From an uncultured Verrucomicrobiota bacterium (lineage in GTDB: Bacteria; Verrucomicrobiota; Verrucomicrobiia; Opitutales; Opitutaceae), in NCBI GenBank assembly GCA_903898675.1, contig CAIUGM010000005.1, forward strand, positions 62,001-126,000: a stretch of DNA of 64,000 nucleotides. Direction: 5' to 3'. The notes beneath the pieces were generated by a model, which did no database searches, was not told where the DNA came from, and was given only the letters and a program-made list of their open reading frames with translations. Positions 8,456 to 17,054 of this stretch are shown here, piece after piece. Numbering within the stretch: the stretch's first letter is position 1; each line of letters starts with the position of its first letter. The position numbers were made by a program, and so were the translations under genes.

Positions 8456-9073
8456 ATGGCGAAACGGCGGCGCAAACGAGCGTCACCGCCCCGGGCCCGG
8501 CAGGTGTTCCTCAATATTCCATATAGCCGCTCCTATGAGCGGCTGATGGTGGCGCTCACCACGGCGGTGATCGTGACCGAGGCCGAGCCGATGCTCACCT
8601 TCAAGCTGGTCGAGGTCGGCGAAGGCCGGTTGCGGCGGATCATGCAGGCGCTGGCCGCCAGTCAGATTTCAATCCATGACCTCAGCTACGGTCACTGTCG
8701 CCCCGCGCGCTTCAACATGCCGTTCGAGCTCGGGCTGGCCTATGCCGAGCGTTACCGGACCGGTGATCACGAAGTGCACGTGCTGGAAGCCCGCCCGTAC
8801 CGGCTGCAGCGGACATTGAGTGACCTCAACGGCATCGATCCGAAGATCCACCATCGCAAGCCAGCGCGCGCGATCCATGCCGTACTCGGCATCACCCGCC
8901 GCCCCGATGGCAATCCTTCGACGGCGAAGGTGCTGGCGCTCTTCGAGCGGGTGTGGCGCAAACTGGTGCCGCAGCTCCGGGCGGACTTCAGCGAGGATTT
9001 GTTTGAGCGCGAGCTCTACGAGGAGCTGTGCGTCGGCATCCGGCTGGAAGCGTTTCTCGCGGGCCTGATTTGA
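8456..9073 (+). CDS. TIR-like / deoxyribosyltransferase-fold nucleotide-binding protein
   Basis: 205 residues. After a basic N-terminus (MAKRRRKRASPPRAR), VFLNIPYSRSYERLMVAL resembles the first strand-helix of TIR-like flavodoxin folds. ISIHDLSYG followed by ARFNMPFELGLAYAE is the conserved core of a widespread uncharacterised family in which the Glu of FNMPFELG is the likely catalytic residue, by analogy with TIR NADases and nucleoside deoxyribosyltransferases. A second conserved block is YRLQRTLSDLNGIDPKIHH. NAD cleavage and a defence role are inference. It forms a two-gene unit with the 64-residue protein before it. Confidence 0.65.
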   Translation: MAKRRRKRASPPRARQVFLNIPYSRSYERLMVALTTAVIVTEAEPMLTFKLVEVGEGRLRRIMQALAASQISIHDLSYGHCRPARFNMPFELGLAYAERYRTGDHEVHVLEARPYRLQRTLSDLNGIDPKIHHRKPARAIHAVLGITRRPDGNPSTAKVLALFERVWRKLVPQLRADFSEDLFERELYEELCVGIRLEAFLAGLI

Positions 9074-9089
9074 AGCGGGAGGGCGGCGG

Positions 9090-9926
9090 TCAGCGAAGCC
9101 CGGCAAATTGCCGGAGAATTTCCGGCCAAACGACCGAAGCGGGTGAGACCAAGTCGAAATGTCCGGCGCCCGGCCAGAGGGTGTGCCTGATCGAACCGGC
9201 CCGGGCGGCATAGCGCGTGCCGTAACTCGGCGATACGATGTCGTCGGCGCTGCCACTCCACAGGAAGATGCGCGCCTTCGGCACCGGCAGCTGCATGGGA
9301 TCGGCGGCTGCGAGGCCCGCGCCGTGGACGAAATCGCGCGCGCTTTCGCCGCAGTCGCTTTTTTCCCGCTGGTAGGCGGCGAGGTCGGTAATGGCCGCGA
9401 GTCCCACGACGGCCATGATGCGCGGTTCGCGGCCCGCGAGCAGCAGCGCGAGGTGTCCGCCGGCCGAATGCCCCACCGCGACCACATGGCGGGCATCGAG
9501 CTTCCACTCGGCGGCATGCGCCAGCACGAAGTTCGTCGCAGCCTGCACATCGTCGAAGGTGCCGGGCCAGCCGCCGCCCGGATCGCCGAGGCGACGGTAT
9601 TCGATATTGAAGGTGGCCCAGCCTTGGCGGCGCAGGGCTTCGGCCAGATGGCCGAGGTAGGCGCGATCAAAGGCGTTCTGCCAGCAGCCGCCGTGGAGCA
9701 GCAGGACGACGGGATGCAGGCCGGACTGCGCTGACAGGCGGATTTCCACCGTCTGCTGTGGCGCGGCGCCATAACTGACGGTGCGGTCCGCCGGCGGCAC
9801 GCTCAGTTTTTCCAAGGCGTCCCAAGTCGCGGGCTGAGTGACGGGCGTCAGGCCTGAAGGCTGCAAACATCCCGCCAGCAAGCCGAGCAGCACGCAGCAG
9901 CAGGCGGTGAACAGCCGGGGCGGCAT
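9090..9926 (-). CDS. Alpha/beta hydrolase lipoprotein (esterase / BD-FAE-like)
   Basis: 278 residues. The N-terminus is a lipoprotein signal peptide with lipobox LLAGC at residues 16-20, so it should be membrane-anchored outside the cytoplasm. The fold markers are the oxyanion motif LLLHGGCWQ, the nucleophile elbow GHSAGGHLALLLAG, the acid in SGSADDIVSP and the His in GAGHFDLVSP. This layout is that of the HGG-type carboxylesterase/peptidase group. The gene starts right after the stop of the ArsR-methyltransferase gene, so they form an operon. The substrate is unknown. Confidence 0.82.
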   Translation of the reverse strand: MPPRLFTACCCVLLGLLAGCLQPSGLTPVTQPATWDALEKLSVPPADRTVSYGAAPQQTVEIRLSAQSGLHPVVLLLHGGCWQNAFDRAYLGHLAEALRRQGWATFNIEYRRLGDPGGGWPGTFDDVQAATNFVLAHAAEWKLDARHVVAVGHSAGGHLALLLAGREPRIMAVVGLAAITDLAAYQREKSDCGESARDFVHGAGLAAADPMQLPVPKARIFLWSGSADDIVSPSYGTRYAARAGSIRHTLWPGAGHFDLVSPASVVWPEILRQFAGLR

Positions 9927-10865
9927 TCACTTTCCTCCCTTCACCCCGCTCGCCAGCAACGTCTCGAAGTGCGGCTCGTTCTCCTCGCGGGAAACGGCGG
10001 CGACTTCCACCTTCTGAAAGCCGGCCTGCTTGAGGAAGCCGTGCAGGGCGCTCTCCTTGAAGCCGAGCCAGAGGTCGCCGTAGAGTTCGTGGGCCTTCTC
10101 GAAGGTGTGTTCCTTGAGGTCGAGCACGAGGAGCTGGCCGCCGGGCTTGAGGATGCGGAACGCCTCGTCGACGGCGGTCTGCGGGTGGCTGGCGTGGTGC
10201 AGGGCCTGCGAGAGAATGGCGAGATCCACTGACTTGTCCGGCAGCGGCACCTGCTCGATGTCGCCGAGCTTGTAGGTGAGATTCGCCAGGCCGTTCTTTT
10301 TCGCGAGCTCGGTGCCGACCTCGACCATCTTGACGGAGTTGTCGATGCACCAGACGCGCTCGGCCCGGTGGGCGATCAGCTGGGAGATCAGGCCCTCACC
10401 GGCGCCGAGATCGGCGACCGTGATGGCCGGCACCAGCCGGAGGGCGAGGTGGCCGATGGCTTCCCAGGAACGGCCGGGACAGTGGTTCCGGCCCAGGCGG
10501 CCGGCGATGAGATTGAAGTACTGCTCGGAAACCTGGCGGCGCTTCTGGAGGCTGCGGTCAAGGCTGGCGCGGTCCTCGGCCGACTCGGGCAGCTCGGCCA
10601 CGGATTCGCAAGCGGCCTTGAGCAGGGCGAGCTGGCGCGGCGGCAGGCTGGGGCGGAGGGAATAGAAGGCCTTCTTGCCCTCGCGCCGGTCACTGACGAA
10701 GCCGGCCTGGCGGAGCAGCGCGAGTTGGGAGGAGATGCGCGACTGGGCCATCCCGAGGATCTCCTGCAGTTCGGCGACCGACAGCTCCTCCTTCAGCAGC
10801 AGGGCGAGCAGGCGCAGCCGCGTCGAGTCGGAGAGGATTTTCAGGGATTCCCAGGAGGAGTTCAC
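9927..10865 (-). CDS. ArsR-family HTH regulator fused to a SAM-dependent methyltransferase
   Basis: 312 residues. Residues 1-90 are an ArsR/SmtB winged helix (SDSTRLRLLALLLKEELSV, then AELQEILGMAQSRISSQLALL). No metal-binding ELCVC-type motif is visible. Residues 140-310 are a class I methyltransferase: VADLGAGEGLISQLIA is the SAM loop, LAILSQALHHASHP motif II/III and ILKPGGQLLVLDLKEH motif IV. Such fusions may sense SAM or a methylated product and regulate transcription directly. The downstream lipoprotein hydrolase is contiguous. The start at 10865 leaves 89 bases to the greA terminator. Confidence 0.85.
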   Translation of the reverse strand: MNSSWESLKILSDSTRLRLLALLLKEELSVAELQEILGMAQSRISSQLALLRQAGFVSDRREGKKAFYSLRPSLPPRQLALLKAACESVAELPESAEDRASLDRSLQKRRQVSEQYFNLIAGRLGRNHCPGRSWEAIGHLALRLVPAITVADLGAGEGLISQLIAHRAERVWCIDNSVKMVEVGTELAKKNGLANLTYKLGDIEQVPLPDKSVDLAILSQALHHASHPQTAVDEAFRILKPGGQLLVLDLKEHTFEKAHELYGDLWLGFKESALHGFLKQAGFQKVEVAAVSREENEPHFETLLASGVKGGK

Positions 10866-10929
10866 GGCGGGCCAATCCTATGGGGACAATTGCACCGGTT
10901 TACAAGAGCGGTACGCGGACAGCCTGTGG

Positions 10930-10950
10930 GGCGGGATCAGCGATCCCGCC
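10930..10950. other. 21-bp perfect palindrome upstream of the ArsR-methyltransferase gene
   Basis: GGCGGGATC at 10930-10938, a 3-base spacer AGC, then GATCCCGCC at 10942-10950 form a perfect 9-bp inverted repeat. It lies 65 bases before the ATG at 10865. No U-run follows on either strand, so it is not a standard terminator. Autoregulatory operator for the ArsR-type protein is a possibility; it is also close to the greA terminator and may simply extend it. Confidence 0.35.
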
Positions 10951-10953
10951 CTG

Positions 10954-10985
10954 CAAAACAAAAGGCCGCGCTGTCGCGCGGCCTT
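10954..10985 (-). terminator. Rho-independent terminator of greA
   Basis: On the minus strand AAGGCCGCGC, loop GACA, GCGCGGCCTT (10985-10962) is a perfect 10-bp stem followed by TTGTTTTG. It lies 22 bases after the greA stop at 11008. Confidence 0.8.
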
Positions 10986-11007
10986 GGGGAATAATCTTCG
11001 CCGACCC

Positions 11008-12858
11008 TTACTTCTTGGCGTCGATGTAGCGCGTGATGCCGGAGATCTGGAACTCCTGGTGGGCGGTGCCGATCTTGAGCTTCACGTGTTCGCCGATCTT
11101 CTTGCCCATGATGGCCTGGCCGAGCGGGGTCTTGTAGGCGATGCGGTGATTGTCCGGATCGCTGTCCCAGGCGCCGAGCACGCTGTAACGGACCGCCTTG
11201 CCGGTGGCGACATCGCGGAGATCCACGATGGTACCGACGCTGACGGCATCCGTGCCGGCCTCGGCGAAATCGGTGATGCGGGCGCGGGCGAGATCGCGCT
11301 CGAGCTGCGCCTTCTGGCCCATGAGGACGGACTGGTCCTGCTTGGCCATCTTGAACTCGGAGTTCTCCTTAAGGTCGCCGTGCTCGCGGGCCACCGCGAT
11401 GGCCTTGGAGTTGTCGGGGATGCGCTTCGAGACGATCTCCTCGTACTCGATGCGCTTGCGCTCGTAGCTCTCGCGGGACACGAGGAACTGCTCGTCCTTG
11501 GCCTCGGATTCGCCGGACACGAGGGACTGGAGCGAGGGGAAGAGTTTGATGAACCGGGCGAGCAGCGACTTCTTGGTCAGCTCCTCGAAGCCCTGGTTGA
11601 GCAGCAGGCTGTTCGCGAGATCGCGGGCGGTCTCGGTGTCGGCCGTCGAGAGCAGGTCGCCAATCAGGTCCGGGTCGTCACTGAGGACCTCGCCGAGCGG
11701 GATGCGGCGGGTGCCGGCGGACTGCAGCGCCTCGTAGTCGATGGCGAAGAAGATGGCCCCGAGGAGGCGCGGGGTGACGAGCTCGTTGAGGAGCTTGGAG
11801 AACTTCTTCGAGTGGCGGTTCTTGATGACCCACAGGAGGACGGGGGCGCGGAGATTCTGCTCTGTCTTCCAGCGCTTGAGGGCGGCGGCGAGTTCGTCGG
11901 CCTGGCCGTTTTCCATCAGGAAATTGATGCACTCGGTCGTGAACTTGCCCTGCGAGGTCTTGAGGAGGGCGAAGACGATCTCGCGCCACTCGAGCGGGTG
12001 GGTCTCCTTGACGAGTTCAAGGAAGCGGGACTGGAAGTGGACCGGGATCTTCTCGGCGATGGCGGTGAGACCGCGGACTTCCTTGATCAGGTCGGGCTGG
12101 CTGGGGGTGGCCGTGGAGTTGTCGTGGCCGAGGATCTTCGCGAGCTCGTCACGGACGAACGCGCCGTAGAGCCGCTCGGCGGCGTCGAGCTGGTTGCTGT
12201 CGCGCACCGCCTCGGTGATGCCGTTGAGCACCTGGGCCAGGCCGGCCTTGGCGTCATCCTTGATGGAGGCGGCGAGGAGGTCTTCCGCGAGGGAGATGCG
12301 GCGGCGGGCGGAACGGGTGTTGGTGAACTCCTCGAGAATCTCGGACTCGGCGGATACGGGCTCGTCGCGGACGATGTAGCACTCGATCTTCTTGGCCGGC
12401 ACGCTGACGCGCGGGTCCTTGATCAGCTGCTTTTTGACGTTGGCGAACCAGCGCTTGAATTTTTCCTCGCCCACGACCTGGGTCAGGACGATTTCGAGCT
12501 CGATGGCGCTCGCGGCCTTGTTCGGGTAGGCGGAAAGGGTGTCGATGACGAGCTGGACCGGATCATCTTCAACCAGGGCCTTGACCTTGGCCGGCTCGGT
12601 CTCCTTGCGGGCGAGGATGTGCTTGGCTGGAAGGACTTCCATGCTCGTGACGCAGAACACGGGATCCATGTGGTGGGCCTTCTTGCCCTTGAAATCGATC
12701 ACCAGCTTCTGATCAGACTCGTCATATTCCTTGATCTGGCCGAAACCCCAGCTGCGGTGGACGACGTAGGAGCCGGGCTCCATGGCCTCGAGTTTGGCCT
12801 TGGACGCCTTTAGGGCGGGGTGTTTGGCAACAATCGCGGAGATGGCTTCAGAATTCAT
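11008..12858 (-). CDS. greA: Transcription elongation factor GreA with long PVC-type N-terminal extension
   Basis: 616 residues from the ATG at 12858 (MNSEAISAIVAKHP). Ordinary GreA is about 158. The last 160 residues are a complete GreA: the coiled-coil finger contains REHGDLKENSEFKMAK with the acidic tip, and the FKBP-like C-terminal domain contains VGTIVDLRDVATG and TPLGQAIMGKKIGE. GreA stimulates RNA polymerase to cleave backtracked transcripts. The first 450 residues are mostly helical; near the start VVHRSWGFGQIKEYD resembles a CarD-like or Tudor-like barrel. A comparable long GreA is known in Chlamydiae. It is divergent from rsmB, 44 bases apart, with its own terminator. Confidence 0.85.
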   Translation of the reverse strand: MNSEAISAIVAKHPALKASKAKLEAMEPGSYVVHRSWGFGQIKEYDESDQKLVIDFKGKKAHHMDPVFCVTSMEVLPAKHILARKETEPAKVKALVEDDPVQLVIDTLSAYPNKAASAIELEIVLTQVVGEEKFKRWFANVKKQLIKDPRVSVPAKKIECYIVRDEPVSAESEILEEFTNTRSARRRISLAEDLLAASIKDDAKAGLAQVLNGITEAVRDSNQLDAAERLYGAFVRDELAKILGHDNSTATPSQPDLIKEVRGLTAIAEKIPVHFQSRFLELVKETHPLEWREIVFALLKTSQGKFTTECINFLMENGQADELAAALKRWKTEQNLRAPVLLWVIKNRHSKKFSKLLNELVTPRLLGAIFFAIDYEALQSAGTRRIPLGEVLSDDPDLIGDLLSTADTETARDLANSLLLNQGFEELTKKSLLARFIKLFPSLQSLVSGESEAKDEQFLVSRESYERKRIEYEEIVSKRIPDNSKAIAVAREHGDLKENSEFKMAKQDQSVLMGQKAQLERDLARARITDFAEAGTDAVSVGTIVDLRDVATGKAVRYSVLGAWDSDPDNHRIAYKTPLGQAIMGKKIGEHVKLKIGTAHQEFQISGITRYIDAKK

Positions 12859-12902
12859 AATTGCGTATCGAGTCGGTGAACCGATTAGTAGAGGGGACAA
12901 TG

Positions 12903-14237
12903 ATGCAGGATGTCAAACAGGGTTTGGGAAAAGCCTCGGAAGGGGTAAAAAGCACGCCTGGCGGCTGGGCTGCCGCGGTGGCACTGACCGAGCGCTGGCT
13001 GGCGCAGGCGGAACGCGTGGACACGTTGCTGGAAGGACTTGCGCCCGGCCTGACCACGCAGGATCGCGCCCGGGCCCAACAGCTTTTCTACGGGGTGGTC
13101 CGCTGGTCGAACCGCCTGGAAGCCGCCCTGGACGGGCTGATGGCGCGTCCGCCGCGGGCCAAGGTCCGCGCTTTGTTGCTGGTCGCCGGATTTGAGCTTT
13201 TGGAGCAGGTGGATGAAGGCAGTAAGGAGCGGGTGGAGGGCGGTGTCGCCAAGGTGATCCACCACGCGGTTGAGAAAGCCAAGTCACTCGCCAGCCCGAA
13301 GGAAGCCGGACTGGTCAACGCGGTGGCCCGCAAGATGGCGGCCCGGCTGGCCGAAAAGCCGGCCGACCTCGCCACCGAGCTGGCGCATCCGGAATGGCTG
13401 GTGGCCCGCTGGACCCGTCAGTTTGGCGTCGAGATCACCCGGAAGCTGATGGAATGGAACCAACAGCCCGCGCCGGTTTATGCCCGCTGGCGGACCGAAG
13501 CTCCGGTGCCCGAATTTCTGGCGCCAACCAAGTGGGCGGGATTTTACGAAGTGAAGGCTGGCAAATGGGCCGAAGTGCGCCAGCTCGCCAACGAAGGTGC
13601 GCTTTATCTGCAGGATCCGTCCACGCGGTTGTGCATCGAGCTGCTCGCGCCGCAACCCGGCGAGGTCATCCTCGACGCCTGCGCGGCGCCGGGCGGCAAA
13701 AGCCTTTTCATCGCCGATACCATGAAGACGGGCCGGGTGGTCGCCCTGGATGAGCCGGCGGCACCCGGCAAGACCGACATCCGGCTCGTGCGGCTGAAGG
13801 AAAATCTCGCCCGGGCCCCGGTTGGCGTGGAGGTGGCGATGGTCGAGGCCGACCTGCGGATCGTGAAGACGGAACTCTACCGGAATCTCAATCTGCCGGA
13901 GAGCTACGACGCCGTGCTGCTCGACGCACCATGTTCCAATACCGGCGTCATGCGCCACCGCATCGACGTGAAGTGGCGGTTGCAGGACGGCGACTTCGCC
14001 AAGCACGCGGAAGCGCAGCTCGAACTGCTGCACGCCGCCGCCCGGCTGGTGAAGTCCGGCGGCCGGCTGGTCTACAGCACCTGCAGCGTCGACGCCGACG
14101 AGAACGACGGAGTCATCAAAACCTTTTTCGACAGCCGCGGCGGCGGGCCTTTCCGGCTCGAGCGCAGCATCCGGGCTTATCCGTGGATCGACGGCCACGA
14201 CGGCGCGGGGGCGTTTCTGCTGGTGAAGAATGGTTGA
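12903..14237 (+). CDS. rsmB: 16S rRNA (cytosine-C5) methyltransferase, RsmB/NOL1 family
   Basis: 444 residues. Two adjacent ATGs (12900, 12903) are possible; GAGGGG at 12891-12896 is spaced 6 bases from 12903, so that was chosen. An N-terminal NusB-like RNA-binding helical domain (QQLFYGVVRWSNRLEAAL) precedes the Rossmann methyltransferase: ILDACAAPGGKSLFIADT binds SAM, DAVLLDAPCSNTGVMRHR holds the first Cys (PCS motif) and LVYSTCSVDADEND the catalytic TC motif. It would methylate a 16S rRNA cytosine. Its TGA stop falls inside the first 7-bp word of repeat element C. Confidence 0.88.
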   Translation: MQDVKQGLGKASEGVKSTPGGWAAAVALTERWLAQAERVDTLLEGLAPGLTTQDRARAQQLFYGVVRWSNRLEAALDGLMARPPRAKVRALLLVAGFELLEQVDEGSKERVEGGVAKVIHHAVEKAKSLASPKEAGLVNAVARKMAARLAEKPADLATELAHPEWLVARWTRQFGVEITRKLMEWNQQPAPVYARWRTEAPVPEFLAPTKWAGFYEVKAGKWAEVRQLANEGALYLQDPSTRLCIELLAPQPGEVILDACAAPGGKSLFIADTMKTGRVVALDEPAAPGKTDIRLVRLKENLARAPVGVEVAMVEADLRIVKTELYRNLNLPESYDAVLLDAPCSNTGVMRHRIDVKWRLQDGDFAKHAEAQLELLHAAARLVKSGGRLVYSTCSVDADENDGVIKTFFDSRGGGPFRLERSIRAYPWIDGHDGAGAFLLVKNG

Positions 14238-14328
14238 GAGTTTAGGGCCGAGTGTTGAGGGAATTAACCCGGTGGCCGGTAGGCTGCTTTTGTCCCGGCT
14301 CTCAACTTTCAACTCGTGACTTTCAACT
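14233..14328. repeat. Inward-facing heptamer element C (word GTTGAGA/AGTTGAA)
   Basis: Plus-strand heptamers from 14233: GTTGAGA, GTTTAGG, GCCGAGT, GTTGAGG. Minus-strand heptamers from 14328: AGTTGAA, AGTCACG, AGTTGAA, AGTTGAG. It fills the junction of the convergent genes rsmB and the aspartic protease. The rsmB stop TGA (14235-14237) lies inside the first word. Confidence 0.65.
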
Positions 14329-14345
14329 GGCCGCGCGAGCGCGGC

Positions 14346-15584
14346 CTACGGCACCAGTTCGAAGATCTTCACCTCCACGTCGGTCTCCTTCGTGCCGGCC
14401 AGGAAAGTATAGGTGATCGCCGGGGCGGACTTCAGCAGGCCGGCGTAGCGCTCGTAGTTCCATTTCTCGACGGGCTCGCCGTTGATCCGGACGCAGAGGT
14501 CGCCGGCCTGGACGCCAAGCTGGGCGGTGGGCGTGTCGGGGATCACGGTCATCACCCGCCAGTAAACCGGGGAGCGCGAAAATGAAAGCCCGGTGCTGCG
14601 GCGCGGGGCCATCGTGACGGGACCGTCCGCGGCGCGCACGAAGGTCACCTGGTTGCGGCGCTGGTCGAAGGTCACCACGAAGTTCCGCAGGAATTCCCCG
14701 CCGATCGAGGAGAGCTGGTCGGTCAGGTCGACGACGGGCTTCTGGATGGTGTGGGTGCCGATCAGCACATCCTGGTCGAGCCGGCCGGTGAGCTGGCGGC
14801 GGTCACCCTGCAGCGACGAGATGAGCGTGCCCACCCGTGGGCCGTTGGCGAAGCGCGGGTGCAGGCCGACGGGATTGAGGCTCAGACTGCCGTCGCTACC
14901 GGAGTCCACCAGCACGATGAACGACTCGTTGCCCATCTGGATGGGGATGAGCGGCGTGCCCTGCTCGTTATTGAAAGGCACCGTCGAGACCAGCGGCGCC
15001 GGTCTGGGCGCCGGCGGGTTCCCCAGCGGATAGGGCGCGATGACCAGCCGTTGGGCGGGATAGTCCATCGTCAGGATCGTATCGCGGAACACCGGGAAGC
15101 CGATGATGCCGTCGATCGTCAGCCCGAGGTGGCTTGAGAGCTCGGTGAAATCAAACACCAGCGCCGGCACGCGCTCAAACGACGCGTCACCGAGCCGGAA
15201 CTGGCCCAGGGTGATGGCGGCCAGCTCGATCTCGCCCCCGTTGGCCGAACGCACCTGTACCTTCCTGGGCAGCGTGCCCTTGCGCTCCTTCAGGGCGAAA
15301 CGCCTGGCCAGGTCCGGTGTCACCAGGGTGGCGGTCGATCCCGTATCGACGAGGAAGCGGTACGTTTTCCCATCCGCCCACTTCGACTCCACGACAAAGA
15401 AATTGGAGATGATCCGCGCCGGCAGGACGGCCGTGGTCGAATCGACCACGGTGCGTGCGGGTGCCCGGCGGGACGAGCTGATGCAACCGGACGCGAGGAA
15501 GCAGAGGGCGGGGAGCAAGGAACAGAGGGCCAGCTGCACCACGCGGTGCAGGATGGCGGTCGATGCGGTTGTGCCCCGGGTCAT
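14346..15584 (-). CDS. Lipoprotein with duplicated retropepsin-like aspartic protease domain and PDZ domain
   Basis: 412 residues from the ATG at 15584. The lipoprotein signal ends in FLASGC. Two aspartic protease half-sites occur in one chain: FLVDTGSTATLVT near residue 80 and VLVDSGSDGSLSL near residue 235. A C-terminal PDZ domain (VIPDTPTAQLGVQAGDLCVRINGEPVEKW) completes it. Predicted role: periplasmic, membrane-anchored proteolysis. The start codon overlaps the stop of the MFS gene by 4 bases (ATGA), so the two are translationally coupled. A longer frame opening at 15857 lies antisense to conserved MFS sequence and was rejected. Confidence 0.82.
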   Translation of the reverse strand: MTRGTTASTAILHRVVQLALCSLLPALCFLASGCISSSRRAPARTVVDSTTAVLPARIISNFFVVESKWADGKTYRFLVDTGSTATLVTPDLARRFALKERKGTLPRKVQVRSANGGEIELAAITLGQFRLGDASFERVPALVFDFTELSSHLGLTIDGIIGFPVFRDTILTMDYPAQRLVIAPYPLGNPPAPRPAPLVSTVPFNNEQGTPLIPIQMGNESFIVLVDSGSDGSLSLNPVGLHPRFANGPRVGTLISSLQGDRRQLTGRLDQDVLIGTHTIQKPVVDLTDQLSSIGGEFLRNFVVTFDQRRNQVTFVRAADGPVTMAPRRSTGLSFSRSPVYWRVMTVIPDTPTAQLGVQAGDLCVRINGEPVEKWNYERYAGLLKSAPAITYTFLAGTKETDVEVKIFELVP

Positions 15585-16957
15585 TTCTGCGGCTTGGGCA
15601 GGGTTGTGCTGAGCCCGAAGGCCCCGGCGGACAGGATGGCGCCGACGATGAAGACGCTCCGTGACCCGAAAAGCCAGAAGGCGGCGCCGGCGAGAATCGG
15701 GGTGATGGCGCGCGACAGGGAACCGAGGGAGCGGAAGATGCCGAGGACGCGGCCCTGTTCCTGCGGGCCGCTGTAGAGCGAAATCAGGCCGCTCGTGGCG
15801 GGATTCACCAGGCCCGAGCCGGTGGCCAGGCAGGCCAGCCCGGCGTAGAGCATCCATGGATGCAGGGCATACCCGATGGCCAGCAGGCCGGCCGCGGAGA
15901 AAACCAGGCCGTAGTTCAGGACGCGGATCTCATCGATCCGGGCGAGGAGTTTGCGAACGATGTAGCCCTGCGTGATGATCGAGCAGACGCCGAGAAACCC
16001 GAGCAGGTAGCCGTTTTCCCGCGCCGTGTAGCCGAACCGCTCGGCGGCCAGGAAAGTCAGCGAGGTTTCCATCGCCACGAACGCGAGCGAGTAAACGAAC
16101 GCCACCAGGTTGGCCCGTCGCACCGCCGAGTTGCTGAGCCCCAAAATGGCGGCGAGCGGGTTGCGGATGCGCGGATCGCGGGCCCCGGCCCGCGCTGCTG
16201 GCGAAAGCGTCTCGTGGAAGCGCAGGTAAATCCACAGGAGATTCACGAAGCACATCGCCAGGGCGATGAAGGCCGGGATGGAAAACGGATTGATGCCGAA
16301 CCGGGCCAGCGACGGGTGGAGCGTGAGGAGGTTGAAGTGGGCTGTCAGGGCGCCGAGCGTCGGTCCGGTGACGAGGCCGAGGCCGAACGCGGCGCCGACT
16401 ATTCCCATGGCCTTGGCGCGCTCGGTGCGGGTGGTGACATCCGCCACGGCCGCGGTGGCGACGGAGAGGTTGCCGCTGAAACCGCCGGTTACGATGCGCG
16501 AGAGCAGGAACAGCCAGAAGGAACCGCTGACCACCCAGAGCAGGTAGCCGAAGGCCGTGCCGGCCACGGTGAGGAGCAGCACGCCACGCCGGCCGCGCTT
16601 GTCGGAGATGGCGCCCCAGAACGGCGCGAAGATGAACTGCAGGATCGAGAAGAAGGAGCTGAGCACCCCGCCGAAAAGCACGGCGGCGAAGGCGTTGTCC
16701 CGGCCAAACGCGCGGGCCAGCGCGTCGGACTGGGTGAGCAGCCAGCCGAGGACGCCGCTCTGCCCGTCGGTGTTGAGGTAGTGGGCGATCAGGTCCGGAC
16801 CCAGCGGAAAGATGATCGAGAAGCCGATGAGGTCGATGTACAGCGTCAGAAAAATGACGCCGAGCGACAGGGGCTTGGTCGGGGCGGAACTGGCGGCGGG
16901 CGGATTCAAATCGGGAGATGGAAACGGCGAGGTTGAGCGAATCCCGTCCCTGCGCAA
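15581..16957 (-). CDS. MFS transporter, TetA-like drug:proton antiporter family
   Basis: 458 residues with about 12 membrane helices, beginning LSLGVIFLTLYIDLIGFSIIFPLGPDL. The motif-A loop GAISDKRGRRGVLLL between helices 2 and 3 and the helix-5 motif GAAFGLGLVTGPTLG are typical of the DHA1/TetA group. It probably exports a small molecule from the inner membrane; the substrate is unknown. The start at 16957 is a TTG; another TTG at 16909 is possible, since the first 25 residues are not conserved. It is coupled to the downstream aspartic protease lipoprotein. Confidence 0.82.
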   Translation of the reverse strand: MRRDGIRSTSPFPSPDLNPPAASSAPTKPLSLGVIFLTLYIDLIGFSIIFPLGPDLIAHYLNTDGQSGVLGWLLTQSDALARAFGRDNAFAAVLFGGVLSSFFSILQFIFAPFWGAISDKRGRRGVLLLTVAGTAFGYLLWVVSGSFWLFLLSRIVTGGFSGNLSVATAAVADVTTRTERAKAMGIVGAAFGLGLVTGPTLGALTAHFNLLTLHPSLARFGINPFSIPAFIALAMCFVNLLWIYLRFHETLSPAARAGARDPRIRNPLAAILGLSNSAVRRANLVAFVYSLAFVAMETSLTFLAAERFGYTARENGYLLGFLGVCSIITQGYIVRKLLARIDEIRVLNYGLVFSAAGLLAIGYALHPWMLYAGLACLATGSGLVNPATSGLISLYSGPQEQGRVLGIFRSLGSLSRAITPILAGAAFWLFGSRSVFIVGAILSAGAFGLSTTLPKPQK

Positions 16958-17054
16958 AGCCTCTTTCGGGCCGCCGGGATTAATTAAAATTGAACGGGGT
17001 GGAGCGGGGCGCGGCGACGAGCGCCGGCCCTACACTCGATCGCGCATCCCGTGG

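Noticed and set aside
10675-12813. 712-codon frame antisense to greA
   Set aside because: Same GC-skew effect; the translation is a low-complexity Glu/Asp/Gly/Leu mixture, and the greA terminator and GreA motifs fix the real strand.
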